DNA of 27,671 nt from a virus: positions 1 to 27,671 of IMG/VR virus record IMGVR_UViG_3300036771_000096. One strand, 5' to 3'. The position numbers were made by a program, and so were the translations under genes. Under the pieces are notes generated by a model that did no database searches, was not told the DNA's origin, and saw only the letters and a list, made by a program, of their open reading frames with translations. Shown piece after piece: positions 1 to 7,125 of this stretch (position 1 is the stretch's first letter; each line of letters begins with the position of its first letter).

Positions 1-127
1 CGACCTGACCAAACTCACGCCCCTGCACTTCGACATCCCCAAGGGGACGTACACCAAACATCAGTTCCCCGACCCGTTCGTCACGCCCAAAGGTAAGAGC
101 ATCAGCAAGCCGGCGAAGTGGTAGGCC
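1..127. repeat. Terminal direct repeat, left copy (circular contig overlap)
   Basis: These 127 bases are identical to the last 127 bases of the window. An exact 127-base end overlap is the usual signature of a de Bruijn assembly (k = 127) closing on a circular molecule. The copy holds the 3' end and the TAG stop (122-124) of the NYN-domain gene whose full form lies at the other end. It should be counted once, giving a circle of 27,544 bp. A genuine short terminal repeat on a linear molecule is possible but less likely, because the repeat falls inside a coding sequence. Confidence 0.9.
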
Positions 128-500
128 TGGACCCGATTTTTTCACCCTGAAATTTTCGGAGCCGGTACGCCTCGCGCCGCCGCTCCAGCGACGCCAGATG
201 TTCGCGCCGAATACGCCGGCGGGCGCTGAGCAGGGAGGCGGCGCTGCACCCCGGATGAGCTGCGTACCAGGCCGACAATTTCGCCGTCACGGCCCGCTCG
301 ATTCGAGCAGCTTTGCGCTCGCGCCGGGCGCTGATTTCATCCCGCCCGGCCTGACTGTATTTTGAAAATCTGCCGTGCCTCCACCGAGGCGAGCGCCACG
401 ACTTCAGAGACCTCCCGCCGTGCATTCGACACCGGCCGTTCGGCATGGCCGCCGTCCGACATTTCCCGCCCTGACGTGTACGCGCCCCGCAAGCCTTCAT
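102..500 (-). CDS. HGGxSTG-type small zinc-finger-like phage protein
   Basis: A 132-aa basic protein starting at the ATG at 500. Its N-terminus (MKACGARTRQGGKCRTAAMP, then NGRCRMHGG) matches the Cys/His-rich block of the HGGxSTG-domain proteins that are common in phages and prophages. The conserved Cys and His residues (about C4, C14, C24, H27) could bind a metal ion. The remainder is Arg-rich and helical. An open frame continues upstream to 653, but the conserved block begins exactly at this ATG, so the longer form is unlikely. No clear Shine-Dalgarno sequence precedes the start; a duplicated 13-bp sequence lies there instead. The gene converges on, and overlaps by about 23 bp, the NYN-domain gene (on the circle). 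Its function in this family is not established. Confidence 0.7.
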   Translation of the reverse strand: MKACGARTRQGGKCRTAAMPNGRCRMHGGRSLKSWRSPRWRHGRFSKYSQAGRDEISARRERKAARIERAVTAKLSAWYAAHPGCSAASLLSARRRIRREHLASLERRREAYRLRKFQGEKIGSRPTTSPAC

Positions 501-530
501 AGGGTATCCGCCCCTGCATAGGGTATCCGA
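498..530. repeat. Tandem 13-bp direct repeat at the HGGxSTG gene start
   Basis: CGGATACCCTATG (minus-strand reading) occurs twice, at 530-518 and 510-498, with a 20-bp period. The second copy contains the start codon of the HGGxSTG protein. Such a pair over a translation start could be an operator or a translational control site; this is inference. Confidence 0.6.
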
Positions 531-790
531 TTTTCGCGCTCGGAGAGGCGAGGACTGGCGACTCTTTTTAGTGGTCAAAATATGTAAAAGTTCGCCGACC
601 GCGGAGGGCATTTTCTCACGTTTCTCTCGCGCTATTTTTCGGCCCGGCCGCACGCTTTTTTAGTGTGGAAATAATCGGAAAATTCGACCGCGCGGCAATC
701 ATTTTTGGGAGCCGAGCACCTGAGCACGTTCCGCCTCCCATCTATAGCTGTAAAGCTTGGAACGAAAGGGGAAGAGTCGGTTTATATGTC

Positions 791-820
791 ACCATGCTTT
801 CTATATATATAAATCATGGT
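791..820. other. AT-rich block with short inverted repeat (possible DNA unwinding element)
   Basis: ACCATG (791-796) and CATGGT (815-820) enclose an 18-bp, almost pure A/T core with a TATATATA run. This is the most AT-rich spot near the iterons and a natural candidate for the strand-opening site of an origin. It could also be a promoter or operator. Confidence 0.4.
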
Positions 821-927
821 CTCTATCTTCGGGAGTGAAAGGGGATACGGGGAGCCACTGTTTTAACACCTGCCCGCTCTTGCTTGGCGAAAACTGATGC
901 TTAATTCGCGCTCTCCCCAGACGAATT

Positions 928-1025
928 AATGTTCGTAACTTTGATGATTCAATGTTCCAAACTTTGACTTTCTTCGCGCCCGTTCAATGTTTGTAAGATT
1001 GAAGTTTTAATGTTCGTAACTTTAA
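928..1025. repeat. Four 17-bp iterons
   Basis: Four copies of a repeat with consensus AATGTTCGTAACTTTGA lie at 928-944, 951-967, 986-1002 and 1009-1025. The first and last copies differ by one base; the middle two carry a few substitutions. Start-to-start spacing is 23, 35 and 23 bp, so the copies lie about two or three helical turns apart and in the same orientation. This is expected of a Rep-protein binding array, although a ParB-type or repressor array cannot be excluded. Confidence 0.7.
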
Positions 1026-1206
1026 TTTCGGAGGGCAAAAATTGTCGCGCGGGCTGGCTCTTTTTTAGCGCGAGCAGGGGCGGAAAGTTTGGACATCTGG
1101 TGCCGCTTTTTTTGGTCTCTTTTTTGCCGTTTGTCGCGCCCGATAACGCGGGGTGTCGCAGCACTTTTGAACTATTAAGAATCCGTAAGGTGCGCGCGTT
1201 TTTTAG

Positions 1207-1215
1207 TGTGGAAAA
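1207..1215 (-). promoter_or_regulatory. DnaA-box-like 9-mer
   Basis: TTTTCCACA on the minus strand matches the relaxed DnaA-box consensus TTWTNCACA. A one-mismatch version (ATTTCCACA) lies at 664-672 in the other T6AG repeat. A single 9-mer is weak evidence, but its position beside the iterons adds support. Confidence 0.4.
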
Positions 1216-1239
1216 TAGCAGAAAGTTTGTCTCATTTTG

Positions 1240-1478
1240 TCTCATCTGACGATCCCCTCGGCGAACTGGCTGATGCAGAAGAGAAAGAAGAGGGCTGGGG
1301 AAAGTCCACGCCACTGAAGACCGGGGCCAGCCAGCGCATGGCGCTCGACGCCCTCATTGCCGTGAGTGCCTGCCGGCAGAAGACCACAGTCGTTACAATC
1401 AACTGGGGCGATTTCGAGGCCATCCGGTACTACTGTGACGTGAAGGTCATTAAAGCATCGGGCTACTTCAAACGGTAG
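1240..1478 (+). pseudogene. Truncated PIN-domain (VapC-like) protein, C-terminal remnant
   Basis: The frame ending with TAG at 1478 translates into MALDALIAVSACRQKTTVV, then TINWGDFEAI and a short tail. This is the C-terminal half of a PIN-domain nuclease: the Asp of the ALDALIA helix, then the TxNxxDF strand/loop carrying the last acidic residue. The N-terminal part with the first catalytic Asp is absent. The sequence upstream of about 1240 is origin-like DNA with a tandem TTTGTCTCAT repeat, and there is no ribosome binding site. I read it as the remnant of a toxin gene cut by a deletion; no antitoxin gene is visible beside it. A short expressed protein cannot be excluded. Confidence 0.6.
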
Positions 1479-1936
1479 CCATCTCCCGTAGTGTTGATTA
1501 GAAATCCTTATAAGACCGCCTGCATCCTATAATAGCCATTATGGTTTATCTGTATTGTCTTTGTCGGGTGCAGTGGACAGTGATGATGAATGTTCTTACC
1601 TCACCATCAAAAATTTAATGTTGACAGTCGGCAGTAAAGGTATAGAATGCCCCCGCGCAACACTTATATGGCGTGTTTCACCCACGCTCGATCTCAACGA
1701 CACTCATAAAAGCCCCTGACTGGATGTAAGAGTTCAATCCTTTAGCGACGCAATGTTGAAGTGCGTCGATTCCGGCGTCGTGCGTTAGCAGTTCGAGCCG
1801 GGTCGTGCGCGCGCAGACTCCTGCCGTCATAGACGTGACGGCAATTGGGGCGGGTTCAGCCGTCCCGATGCGGTAGTTCTGCGCCTTGTCGGAGGCGCTT
1901 AGCTACTCCTGTCCCTCATCCGAAAGGAGAATCTGT
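1479..1936 (+). other. Intergenic region with promoter and long structured leader
   Basis: No gene is seen. It holds a good sigma-70-type promoter (1621-1648) and then a leader of about 280 nt before the next start codon. The leader has two clear hairpins: a 7-bp stem (1746-1752 with 1762-1768) and an 8-bp perfect stem with a 6-nt loop (1822-1829 with 1836-1843). Neither is followed by a T-run, so they are not obvious terminators. A leader this long may carry regulation; no known riboswitch class was recognised. Confidence 0.4.
1621..1648 (+). promoter_or_regulatory. Sigma-70-like promoter
   Basis: A perfect -35 hexamer TTGACA (1621-1626) and a -10 hexamer TAGAAT (1643-1648, one mismatch) are separated by 16 bp. 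It points toward the gene starting at 1937. Confidence 0.6.
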
Positions 1937-2857
1937 ATGAGATTGATTAGAGGTTTACGGCGAAGCCGCCTAATGGCCGTCGTGCTGGTGGCCGCTTTCG
2001 TCGTCGTGGGAGGTGTAGTCTTCTGGCACGCGTCCAAGCTCCCGGCCGAAGCCTTTTCTGTGGATAAACAACAATTGAAAGAGCGTCTGCGTAAAGGCGT
2101 CGGGAGTGAAGTCCACTTCGCCTCCGCAGTCTCAAGGCCCGAGCAGGTGGACGAGGCGGTCGGCTCCGCGGCCGATTTCATCTACTGGCGCTCCGGCCTG
2201 AGGATGTCCGACGAGACGAGGAAGAGTCTCGCAAAGGCGGAGAGCGATGTCCTGAAGGGCAAGGCCAAGCGTATCACCCTCGGCGAGTTGACCGACGACC
2301 TCACGTCGTCAGTCGTGGAGAGGCTGGCGACCGCCACGGACGAAGAGATCGAGCAGGCCGCCGATGCCTCGGCCGACGTGAATGGCGAAATCAGCTCGCG
2401 GGCCGACGGCAGGTGGGGCGTCCTGACTAAGGACGAGTTTGTTCGGCAGGCGAAGTCGGCCCGCGAGTGGGGCAGGCAGGGTGACTCGGCGCTGGGGGTC
2501 GCACTGCGCCCGATGGTCGAGGAAGGGGTGAACGAGCGTGCGTCTGCACTCAGCGCGGCTCTGCCCGAGCAGTTCGGACAGGCCGGCACGCAGGGCGTCA
2601 CGCCGACGCAGGCGCTGCTCATCGTCTACTCCGTGGGGACGGACGACCCGCTGGCCGATTCGCGCGGCGACATTGAGCAGACGTTCGTGCAGCAGAGGAT
2701 GGACGCGCGCCTGACGAGGGAGCAGAAGAAGGCGCAGAAGAACGTCTCCGGCCACCCCTACGGCGAGCACGGCGCGTTGCACCCGTCCGCCGCCGCCCTC
2801 TTCTTCAAGACGGCTGCGGGCAAGCTCCTGAGCCGCGCCCAGGGAGGTACCAAGTGA
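1937..2857 (+). CDS. Membrane-anchored hypothetical protein
   Basis: A 306-aa protein. The ATG at 1937 is chosen over an upstream TTG (1886) because AAAGGAG lies 8 bases before it and a membrane segment follows at once. After a basic N-terminus with several Arg, residues about 12-30 (LMAVVLVAAFVVVGGVVF) form one transmembrane helix, so most of the chain should face the periplasm. The rest is charged, Ala-rich and mostly helical, with no Cys and no catalytic motif I recognise. It ends with TGA overlapping the ATG of the lipoprotein gene (TGATG), so the two are translationally coupled and probably work at the same envelope site. Family unknown. Confidence 0.75.
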   Translation: MRLIRGLRRSRLMAVVLVAAFVVVGGVVFWHASKLPAEAFSVDKQQLKERLRKGVGSEVHFASAVSRPEQVDEAVGSAADFIYWRSGLRMSDETRKSLAKAESDVLKGKAKRITLGELTDDLTSSVVERLATATDEEIEQAADASADVNGEISSRADGRWGVLTKDEFVRQAKSAREWGRQGDSALGVALRPMVEEGVNERASALSAALPEQFGQAGTQGVTPTQALLIVYSVGTDDPLADSRGDIEQTFVQQRMDARLTREQKKAQKNVSGHPYGEHGALHPSAAALFFKTAAGKLLSRAQGGTK

Positions 2858-3576
2858 TGAAAAAGCTACCGCTTGTCTTATCGCTCTCTCTTCTGCTTCT
2901 CCTTGCGGGGTGCAATCCCTTTGCCGAGCAATATTGCCCCTTGACCGGGCCTGCTAACGCGCCCTACAGAATCAACTACCCTTGCGTTGTTACTGAGACT
3001 AACCCTTGCCTTGGGCCCGGGGACACAGCAACCGGTACCGTGGGAGCGGATGGAACGTTCAGGGTTCCGCAGCATGGGTTTAGCTGCTCCTTCTTACAGT
3101 CGATAGCCAGATTCGGCAGCAACCAGAATCTCACCCTCTCGGCCAATCCGGCGTCGGTCTACCTACCCACTCCTCCCGCGTCGGGAACCATCACCGGTCA
3201 GAGCTTCGATGCTACTTACGGAATGCCCCAGGTCGATTACTTCGATAGCAACGGCTATCTGATCGGGTCGGCCAGCGCGACTTCCGTGTCGGGTGATGGA
3301 ACGTCGTTGCAGGCAAACATGCCCGACCTGTCCTCCGTTTACTCAGGCACCTACCAGGTGAAGGTAACCAACAAGACGTACGACGGCTACTACCTGAACA
3401 TAGTCGGCTCCGCGACCATGACCGGATGGGGCAGGGACCGGGTTGACTCCGACGGCGACGGGTGGTACGACGACGAGGACTGTGCCCCTTACGATCCGTC
3501 CCTCAACTACAGCTGCGTCGAGACATGCGGCGGCGACGGCATTCACCCGATTACACTCTGCGAACCGCTCTACTGA
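2857..3576 (+). CDS. Predicted lipoprotein with thrombospondin-3-like calcium-binding segment
   Basis: A 239-aa protein. The N-terminus MKKLPLVLSLSLLLLLAGC is a typical lipoprotein signal with lipobox LAGC, so Cys19 should be lipidated. The middle (about 95-170) is a beta-rich segment of alternating Ser/Thr and hydrophobic residues that resembles an Ig/IPT-like domain. Near the C-terminus VDSDGDGWYDDEDCAPYDP is an Asp-rich repeat of the thrombospondin type 3 kind, which binds calcium. Several Cys pairs suggest disulfides. The start overlaps the stop of the upstream gene, and GGAGG lies 8 bases before the ATG (a GTG directly before it is possible). No enzyme motif is seen; a surface-binding or structural role is likely. 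Confidence 0.8.
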   Translation: MKKLPLVLSLSLLLLLAGCNPFAEQYCPLTGPANAPYRINYPCVVTETNPCLGPGDTATGTVGADGTFRVPQHGFSCSFLQSIARFGSNQNLTLSANPASVYLPTPPASGTITGQSFDATYGMPQVDYFDSNGYLIGSASATSVSGDGTSLQANMPDLSSVYSGTYQVKVTNKTYDGYYLNIVGSATMTGWGRDRVDSDGDGWYDDEDCAPYDPSLNYSCVETCGGDGIHPITLCEPLY

Positions 3577-3776
3577 TTGTCTCCTCCACTCTTGAGACAG
3601 CCTATGAAGGATTTCGCGGTAGCTGCAAGCGGCCCGGAACGAGCCGGGCATCTGAAGTAGGACGCTCCGGGGCGGAAGTGAGCAGGTCATATCGAGTTGC
3701 TCACTTCCGCCTGCGGGGGCTGACAGAACTCAAGTGAAAATTCAAACAAGGTAGAAGGGAGTCCCGGGCGGCGGGA
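3577..3776. other. Intergenic region with two hairpins
   Basis: Two inverted repeats lie here: GCCCGG/CCGGGC (3632-3637 with 3644-3649) and a perfect 13-bp pair (3672-3684 with 3698-3710, loop 13). Neither has a T-run, so they may be weak terminators, mRNA-stabilising hairpins or operators between the lipoprotein and hydrolase genes. Confidence 0.5.
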
Positions 3777-4526
3777 ATGATGCTCAAGCGCACGCGGTTC
3801 ATGGCTCTGTACTCTTTACCGCGCTGGCGCGGGTTCATGACGGCTGGCAGCGGCGTATTCATAAGCCTGCTGCTGACGCTTCTCCTCGGCGCGGGCTATG
3901 CCCGCCTGGGCGCGCCGGCGAGTGACCGCACATCCCCGCTCACATACGTAGCGGTCGGAGACTCGACCGGGATAGGCTTAGGCGCGCGTGACGGCGGCGG
4001 GTACGTTGATCGCCTCTTCGCGCGGGTCAAGCAGAAGCGCCCGGGCTCTACCCTCATCAACCTCTCCGCGGCAGGGGCCACGACCGCGGACGCCCTGCAC
4101 AAACAACTCCCGCAGTTGGGCGGCACCCGGGAGACGCTCGTCACGGTATGCATCGGCCTGAACGACCTGCTGCGCGGCTGCCAGGCGGAACAGTTCGCCG
4201 AGGATTACGAGGCACTTATCACAAGACTAAGGCAGTCTGGCGGGCGCATAGTCGTGACGAACCTCCCCGATGTCGCTTCTGCGCCGGTGATGGAGGGTAA
4301 GGCTGACGAGTCATTACGCCCACGGCTGCTGCAATTCAACAGAGCCATAGAGCAGGTCGCCGAACGGCACAAAGTGACATTGGTCGATCTCTATAAGTCG
4401 AGCGGCAACACATTCAAGGCGCATCCGGAGTTTTTCTCCTCTGATGGGCTGCACCCGTCTGATGAAGGATACGCTTACTGGGCTGACGTGATGTGGCCGC
4501 CAGTAGAGCAAGCCATCAATCAATAG
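3777..4526 (+). CDS. SGNH/GDSL-family hydrolase, membrane-anchored or secreted
   Basis: A 249-aa protein with all the SGNH blocks visible. Block I is VAVGDSTGIG with the nucleophile Ser at about residue 63. Block II is INLSAAGATT with the oxyanion Gly. Block III is GLNDLLRG with the Asn. Block V is SSDGLHPSDEGY with the catalytic Asp and His. The length is usual for the family (esterases, acetylhydrolases, lysophospholipases). An N-terminal hydrophobic stretch (about 25-42) preceded by basic residues directs it to the inner membrane or periplasm. The start may be either of two adjacent ATG codons (3777 or 3780); the ribosome binding site is weak. Its substrate cannot be told from sequence. 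It may trim acyl or acetyl groups from envelope polymers. Confidence 0.88.
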   Translation: MMLKRTRFMALYSLPRWRGFMTAGSGVFISLLLTLLLGAGYARLGAPASDRTSPLTYVAVGDSTGIGLGARDGGGYVDRLFARVKQKRPGSTLINLSAAGATTADALHKQLPQLGGTRETLVTVCIGLNDLLRGCQAEQFAEDYEALITRLRQSGGRIVVTNLPDVASAPVMEGKADESLRPRLLQFNRAIEQVAERHKVTLVDLYKSSGNTFKAHPEFFSSDGLHPSDEGYAYWADVMWPPVEQAINQ

Positions 4527-4628
4527 TCGTGAGAGTACATGAATAGAACGTCCTATAATCTTTATTACGTCCGCTTATATATTTGAACAATAAGTATGGG
4601 TATATCTTATTGGTCTTTATAGAGTCCA

Positions 4629-4835
4629 TCACTGATGGCGTTGCTCGTAAGCAATCACGGCCTCGACGGCGCCCTCGTGCATGGTCTCGGGGCGGACATA
4701 CATCCAGTGCTTCTCAAACTCCTCGTCGGTCATCTCCGGCCGCGCGGCCCGCTCTTTATCCTTCAGCCACTGCTCGGCCCACTGGCGGAGTTCCGGGTCG
4801 CGGTTAAGCGCTGTGCGTGCCGCGTGCATGTTCAT
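4629..4835 (-). CDS. Small hypothetical protein (68 aa)
   Basis: The start at 4835 (MNMHAARTAL) is preferred over a TTG at 4862 because GGAGAG lies 9 bases upstream (4845-4850). The protein is acidic and helical, without Cys or membrane segments, and ends YEQRHQ. A perfect TATAAT lies about 42 bases upstream on the same strand. No family recognised. It converges with the hydrolase gene across about 100 bp of AT-rich DNA that shows no strong terminator. Confidence 0.55.
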   Translation of the reverse strand: MNMHAARTALNRDPELRQWAEQWLKDKERAARPEMTDEEFEKHWMYVRPETMHEGAVEAVIAYEQRHQ

Positions 4836-4876
4836 GAAATGTGTCTCTCCACACTGAAGCAAAATTAGTCGGTGCC

Positions 4877-4882
4877 ATTATA
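4877..4882 (-). promoter_or_regulatory. Perfect -10 hexamer upstream of the 68-aa gene
   Basis: TATAAT reads on the minus strand. No good -35 is seen at the usual distance, so the promoter call is tentative. Confidence 0.35.
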
Positions 4883-4997
4883 GCGCTCGCACTGCCGCGC
4901 AATCTATTCGGAGCCCTTTTGAGGTGCGGGAAAGTATTGCGTTTTGAGCTCGAAACTTCCGGGTGTCTCAGGTGCAAATCTGAGTTTTTCAGAGGTT

Positions 4998-5540
4998 CTA
5001 CGCAACGTTCAACTGCCGTCCGCCCTCGGCCGCCACGTTGATCTGCACGGACGGCCAGATAATCGCCTCAAGCTCGGCGTCGGTCATGGCCTGAAGTTCG
5101 TCGGCCATAAATTCAAGCAGCTCGTCGGGGACGCTTTTTAGGTGCTCTCTCCACAGCTCAACGAAGCGGCTTAACGACTCTTCGTCCAGCGCACGTGCGA
5201 GGCCGCGCAGGGGAGGGCGCGAGGGCACCTCGCGGGCGCGGCGTCGTAGCCACTCCATCAGCGCGCACGAACGGCGCGAGGCGGTTATCGTGGCGAGCGA
5301 GCTGCCGACGCCGTAGAGTTCGACCATGACTGCACGCCAGCGAGGCGCGCAGCCTTCGACGTTCCACGGCATCGGGCGCCCGCATTCGTGGCAGCCGCCA
5401 GCGAACTGGTCGGCGGGGTCTTTCGGGTCAGGCAATAAATCGCCGAGCGCGTGAGTAGCACAAAACGCGCGCCGCGCTTCCTCGGCATACAAGGCGTCTT
5501 CGGCCCTGCTGACTCGGGCGTCCATCCTCACGACCTGCAT
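4998..5540 (-). CDS. Hypothetical phage-like protein with CxxC pair
   Basis: About 180 aa from the ATG at 5540 (MQVVRMDARVSRAEDALYAE). The open frame continues upstream, but that part overlaps another small coding frame and has the composition of a shadow. AAGGGAGG lies very close to this ATG, so a GTG at 5531 or ATG at 5525 could be the true start. The middle has GGCHECGRPMPW plus a further Cys and a Trp-rich part, suggesting a small metal site. The C-terminus is helical and acidic (VPDELLEFMADELQAMTDAE). It is the last gene of a run of small genes led by a terminase-small-subunit-like protein. No function assigned. Confidence 0.6.
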   Translation of the reverse strand: MQVVRMDARVSRAEDALYAEEARRAFCATHALGDLLPDPKDPADQFAGGCHECGRPMPWNVEGCAPRWRAVMVELYGVGSSLATITASRRSCALMEWLRRRAREVPSRPPLRGLARALDEESLSRFVELWREHLKSVPDELLEFMADELQAMTDAELEAIIWPSVQINVAAEGGRQLNVA

Positions 5541-5548
5541 TCCTCCCT

Positions 5549-5695
5549 TCAAGGTGCGAGCGGGAGCGCGCCGGGGCTCGCGTCTTCCGGCGCGTCTTCG
5601 TAGCGCACGCGCATTTCGGCCGGTGCACAGGGGCCAACCTCGGCCGAGTCGCCGAGAGCACCCGACAGCTTTTCGACTCTGCTTTTCGTGCTCAC
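5549..5695 (-). CDS. Small protein (48 aa), paralogue-like neighbour of the 5692-5910 gene
   Basis: A GTG-started frame whose first bases overlap the TGA of the preceding gene (GTGA at 5695-5692), a classic coupling arrangement. Its protein begins MSTKSRVEKLSGALGD, like the preceding protein (MGVKSRVESLERATGN), and ends PGALPLAP at TGA 5549. Third-position GC is high along its length, unlike the two alternative frames. Below about 60 residues, it would be missed by length-based gene calling. Function unknown; the shared KSRVExL start suggests a short helical or coiled-coil segment. Confidence 0.6.
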   Translation of the reverse strand: MSTKSRVEKLSGALGDSAEVGPCAPAEMRVRYEDAPEDASPGALPLAP

Positions 5696-5910
5696 GCGGC
5701 TTCCCTTTGTTCGACGTACACGATTTGAAGTGTGAACGGGCTACCACAGCCAGGACAGTTCAGTTCGTAGGTGTCGCCGGGGTTCTCTACAAAGCCCTCC
5801 CGCATGACGGGCGACCTCTCGACCTCTGCGGCGCGGCGCTCGCACAGCGCGCAGGGCTGGCCGTTGCCGGTCGCACGCTCTAAACTCTCGACCCGACTCT
5901 TAACGCCCAT
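5692..5910 (-). CDS. Small zinc-ribbon-like protein (72 aa)
   Basis: Starts at the ATG at 5910, overlapping the end of the upstream HTH gene by 11 bp. It has two Cys pairs: CALC (about residue 21) and CPGC near the C-terminus (LNCPGCGSPF), the usual layout of a small zinc ribbon. The N-terminus KSRVESLERA is helical. Small zinc-ribbon proteins next to terminase-like genes are common in phages, usually without known function. Confidence 0.65.
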   Translation of the reverse strand: MGVKSRVESLERATGNGQPCALCERRAAEVERSPVMREGFVENPGDTYELNCPGCGSPFTLQIVYVEQREAA

Positions 5911-6301
5911 TCTTGCCCCCCTTCTTATCCGCGAGGAATTTTTCTAACTCCGCGACCCTCGGCAGAAGGTCTAAGGTTTCGACGGTCTTGTGCGCTCCTT
6001 CGATGATCGCGCGCGCGGCGGCCACTCTCGCCGAGGCGGGCGCGTCTTCACTCTCCGCGATGCCTATTAGCACCTTCGACGCCTTCGCCACGTTGGACGT
6101 GAGAGACGCGGCCCCGGCCTCCAACAGCTTGCAGCGTTGCGCCCTGTACGCCGTTGCGAAGGTCTCATCTTTAAGCCAGCGCCAGAGCGTCGTCTCCCCG
6201 ACCCCTGCGTCCTTCGCGGCGGCGCGGACTTCGCCGAGGGCGAGCAGGGAGGCCAGGGCCTTGTCCTGCTTAGGTGTTAATTTCTGGCCGGCGTCTTCCA
6301 T
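5900..6301 (-). CDS. Helix-turn-helix protein resembling phage small terminase subunit (phBC6A51-like)
   Basis: A 133-aa protein starting LTPKQDKALASLLALGEV. A helix-turn-helix follows (AAAKDAGVGETTLWRWL, about residues 28-45), then a long helical region rich in Ala and Arg and a C-terminal helix ending in Lys/Gly. This order (LTPKQ-like start, Tyr/Trp-type HTH, LLE helices, ASARVAAARAIIE-type repeat) is typical of proteins annotated as phage HTH or small terminase subunits. Small terminases recognise packaging sites, but no large terminase gene is present, so here it may act as a DNA-binding regulator. The start has only a weak ribosome binding site. It leads a four-gene minus-strand run to 4998. 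Confidence 0.7.
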   Translation of the reverse strand: MEDAGQKLTPKQDKALASLLALGEVRAAAKDAGVGETTLWRWLKDETFATAYRAQRCKLLEAGAASLTSNVAKASKVLIGIAESEDAPASARVAAARAIIEGAHKTVETLDLLPRVAELEKFLADKKGGKNGR

Positions 6302-6486
6302 CGTCTACCAAAGTCTTCCACCTGACGCGCCGTTTTCAATATGCAATTACGCGCCCTTTATGCGAGCCCCCTGCATAGTGAACAGAAGACCTGTGCACAA
6401 GATGTTGCGCGGGCCTTCATGGCCGAACAGTAGGGTTTCATTATCAGCGGACACAATAGCCATTAGCGGACGCGGGGATTATGGCT

Positions 6487-6831
6487 CTACATCACGCCGG
6501 GCAGTTCTTCGATTGATAACTCCTCACCCGTCTGTTCATGGTAGAGGGCAACAGCCTCGGCGTCCTGAGCGAAGCTTCGCAATAGCCCGTTGACAGGCTT
6601 GAAAGCTTCAGTCATGGCTTTCAGCCCGCCACCCGTCGCCTCGATTACTTCAAGAATCTGACGCCCGAGCGGGTCGCTTTCATCCAGAGTAGATAACGCG
6701 GGGATTTGTTGGAGGGCGCGAAGCTCTTCCAAACTGGCGAGCAGGCCCTCCGATGCCTGCCGCAATGAAAAAGAGTGGGAAACAAGCCATCGGATCAACG
6801 TAACCTTATCCGCAGCGGTCAATTCTTCCAT
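6487..6831 (-). CDS. Hypothetical protein, last gene of the primase-tail operon
   Basis: A 114-aa acidic, helical protein with no Cys, signal or membrane segment. GAGGTGA lies 5 bases before the ATG, and the gap to the upstream gene is 9 bp. It sits two genes after the tape measure gene, where long-tailed phages usually encode distal tail proteins, but its sequence is not recognisable as one. The 185 bp after it (6302-6486) contain no gene; two AGCGGAC boxes (about 6437 and 6457) are the only repeat noted there. Confidence 0.6.
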   Translation of the reverse strand: MEELTAADKVTLIRWLVSHSFSLRQASEGLLASLEELRALQQIPALSTLDESDPLGRQILEVIEATGGGLKAMTEAFKPVNGLLRSFAQDAEAVALYHEQTGEELSIEELPGVM

Positions 6832-6840
6832 CAGTTCACC

Positions 6841-7113
6841 TCAAGGCAGAAGGGAAAAAGCGCCGGGGATGGTGTCGGGGTCAAGACCCCAAGCGCGCGC
6901 CATCTCGCGCATCTCGTCGCGCGTGTTAAGCGCGAACTCTAGCCGTGGATAATGATATCCTCGGAGGGCGTGAAGCGTCCCCGGCATGAGCGTTTCGCCG
7001 CGTGCGCAGTTGATGGCGTGGCCGAGAAGAAACCTCCAAATCGAATACGCCCTCTCCTCCGGCGTCAGCCGCTCCCACTCTGGACAATCGCCGCAACGGG
7101 CTATGAAGCGCAT
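6841..7113 (-). CDS. Hypothetical protein after the tape measure gene (90 aa)
   Basis: Starts at the ATG at 7113 with AAGGGAG 8 bases upstream and only 12 bp after the tape measure stop. The N-terminus has a CGDCPEW motif and one further Cys (NCARGE), with several Trp and Tyr, so a small metal site is possible. Coupled spacing makes co-translation with the tape measure protein likely. A tail-tip or tail-associated role would fit position but not any recognised sequence. Confidence 0.6.
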   Translation of the reverse strand: MRFIARCGDCPEWERLTPEERAYSIWRFLLGHAINCARGETLMPGTLHALRGYHYPRLEFALNTRDEMREMARAWGLDPDTIPGAFSLLP

Positions 7114-7125
7114 TCCGTGTCTCCC

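Larger units (their letters stand above)
501..1205. other. Gene-poor AT-richer region, candidate replication origin
   Basis: No convincing gene lies here. The open frames have no ribosome binding site or recognisable product. The stretch is clearly AT-richer than the rest of the window. It contains an AT-rich block with flanking inverted repeat (about 791-820), four iteron-like repeats (928-1025) and four copies of a looser T6AG-headed repeat (564, 655, 1061, 1199). Iterons, an AT-rich block and a DnaA-box-like site together are the classic layout of an iteron plasmid origin. The initiator is not identified: the Prim-Pol protein or the HTH protein at 15584-16399 are candidates. Confidence 0.6.
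564..1227. repeat. Four dispersed T6AG-headed repeats flanking the iterons
   Basis: Related segments at about 564-593, 655-685, 1061-1090 and 1199-1227 begin with T5-6AG, mostly followed by TGTGG-like sequence, and end about 16-20 bases later with GGAAAGTTT or a variant. Two copies lie on each side of the iteron array. The copies at 655 and 1199 are the closest pair. They may be accessory origin sites or operator copies. Confidence 0.45.

Noticed and set aside
1010-1249. 79-aa frame across the iterons
   Set aside because: It starts inside an iteron, has no recognisable product, and runs through T-rich repeat DNA.
1745-1820. tRNA-like segment with GTTCGAGCC
   Set aside because: The bases next to the TTCGA-like loop do not pair as a T-stem and no cloverleaf could be drawn.
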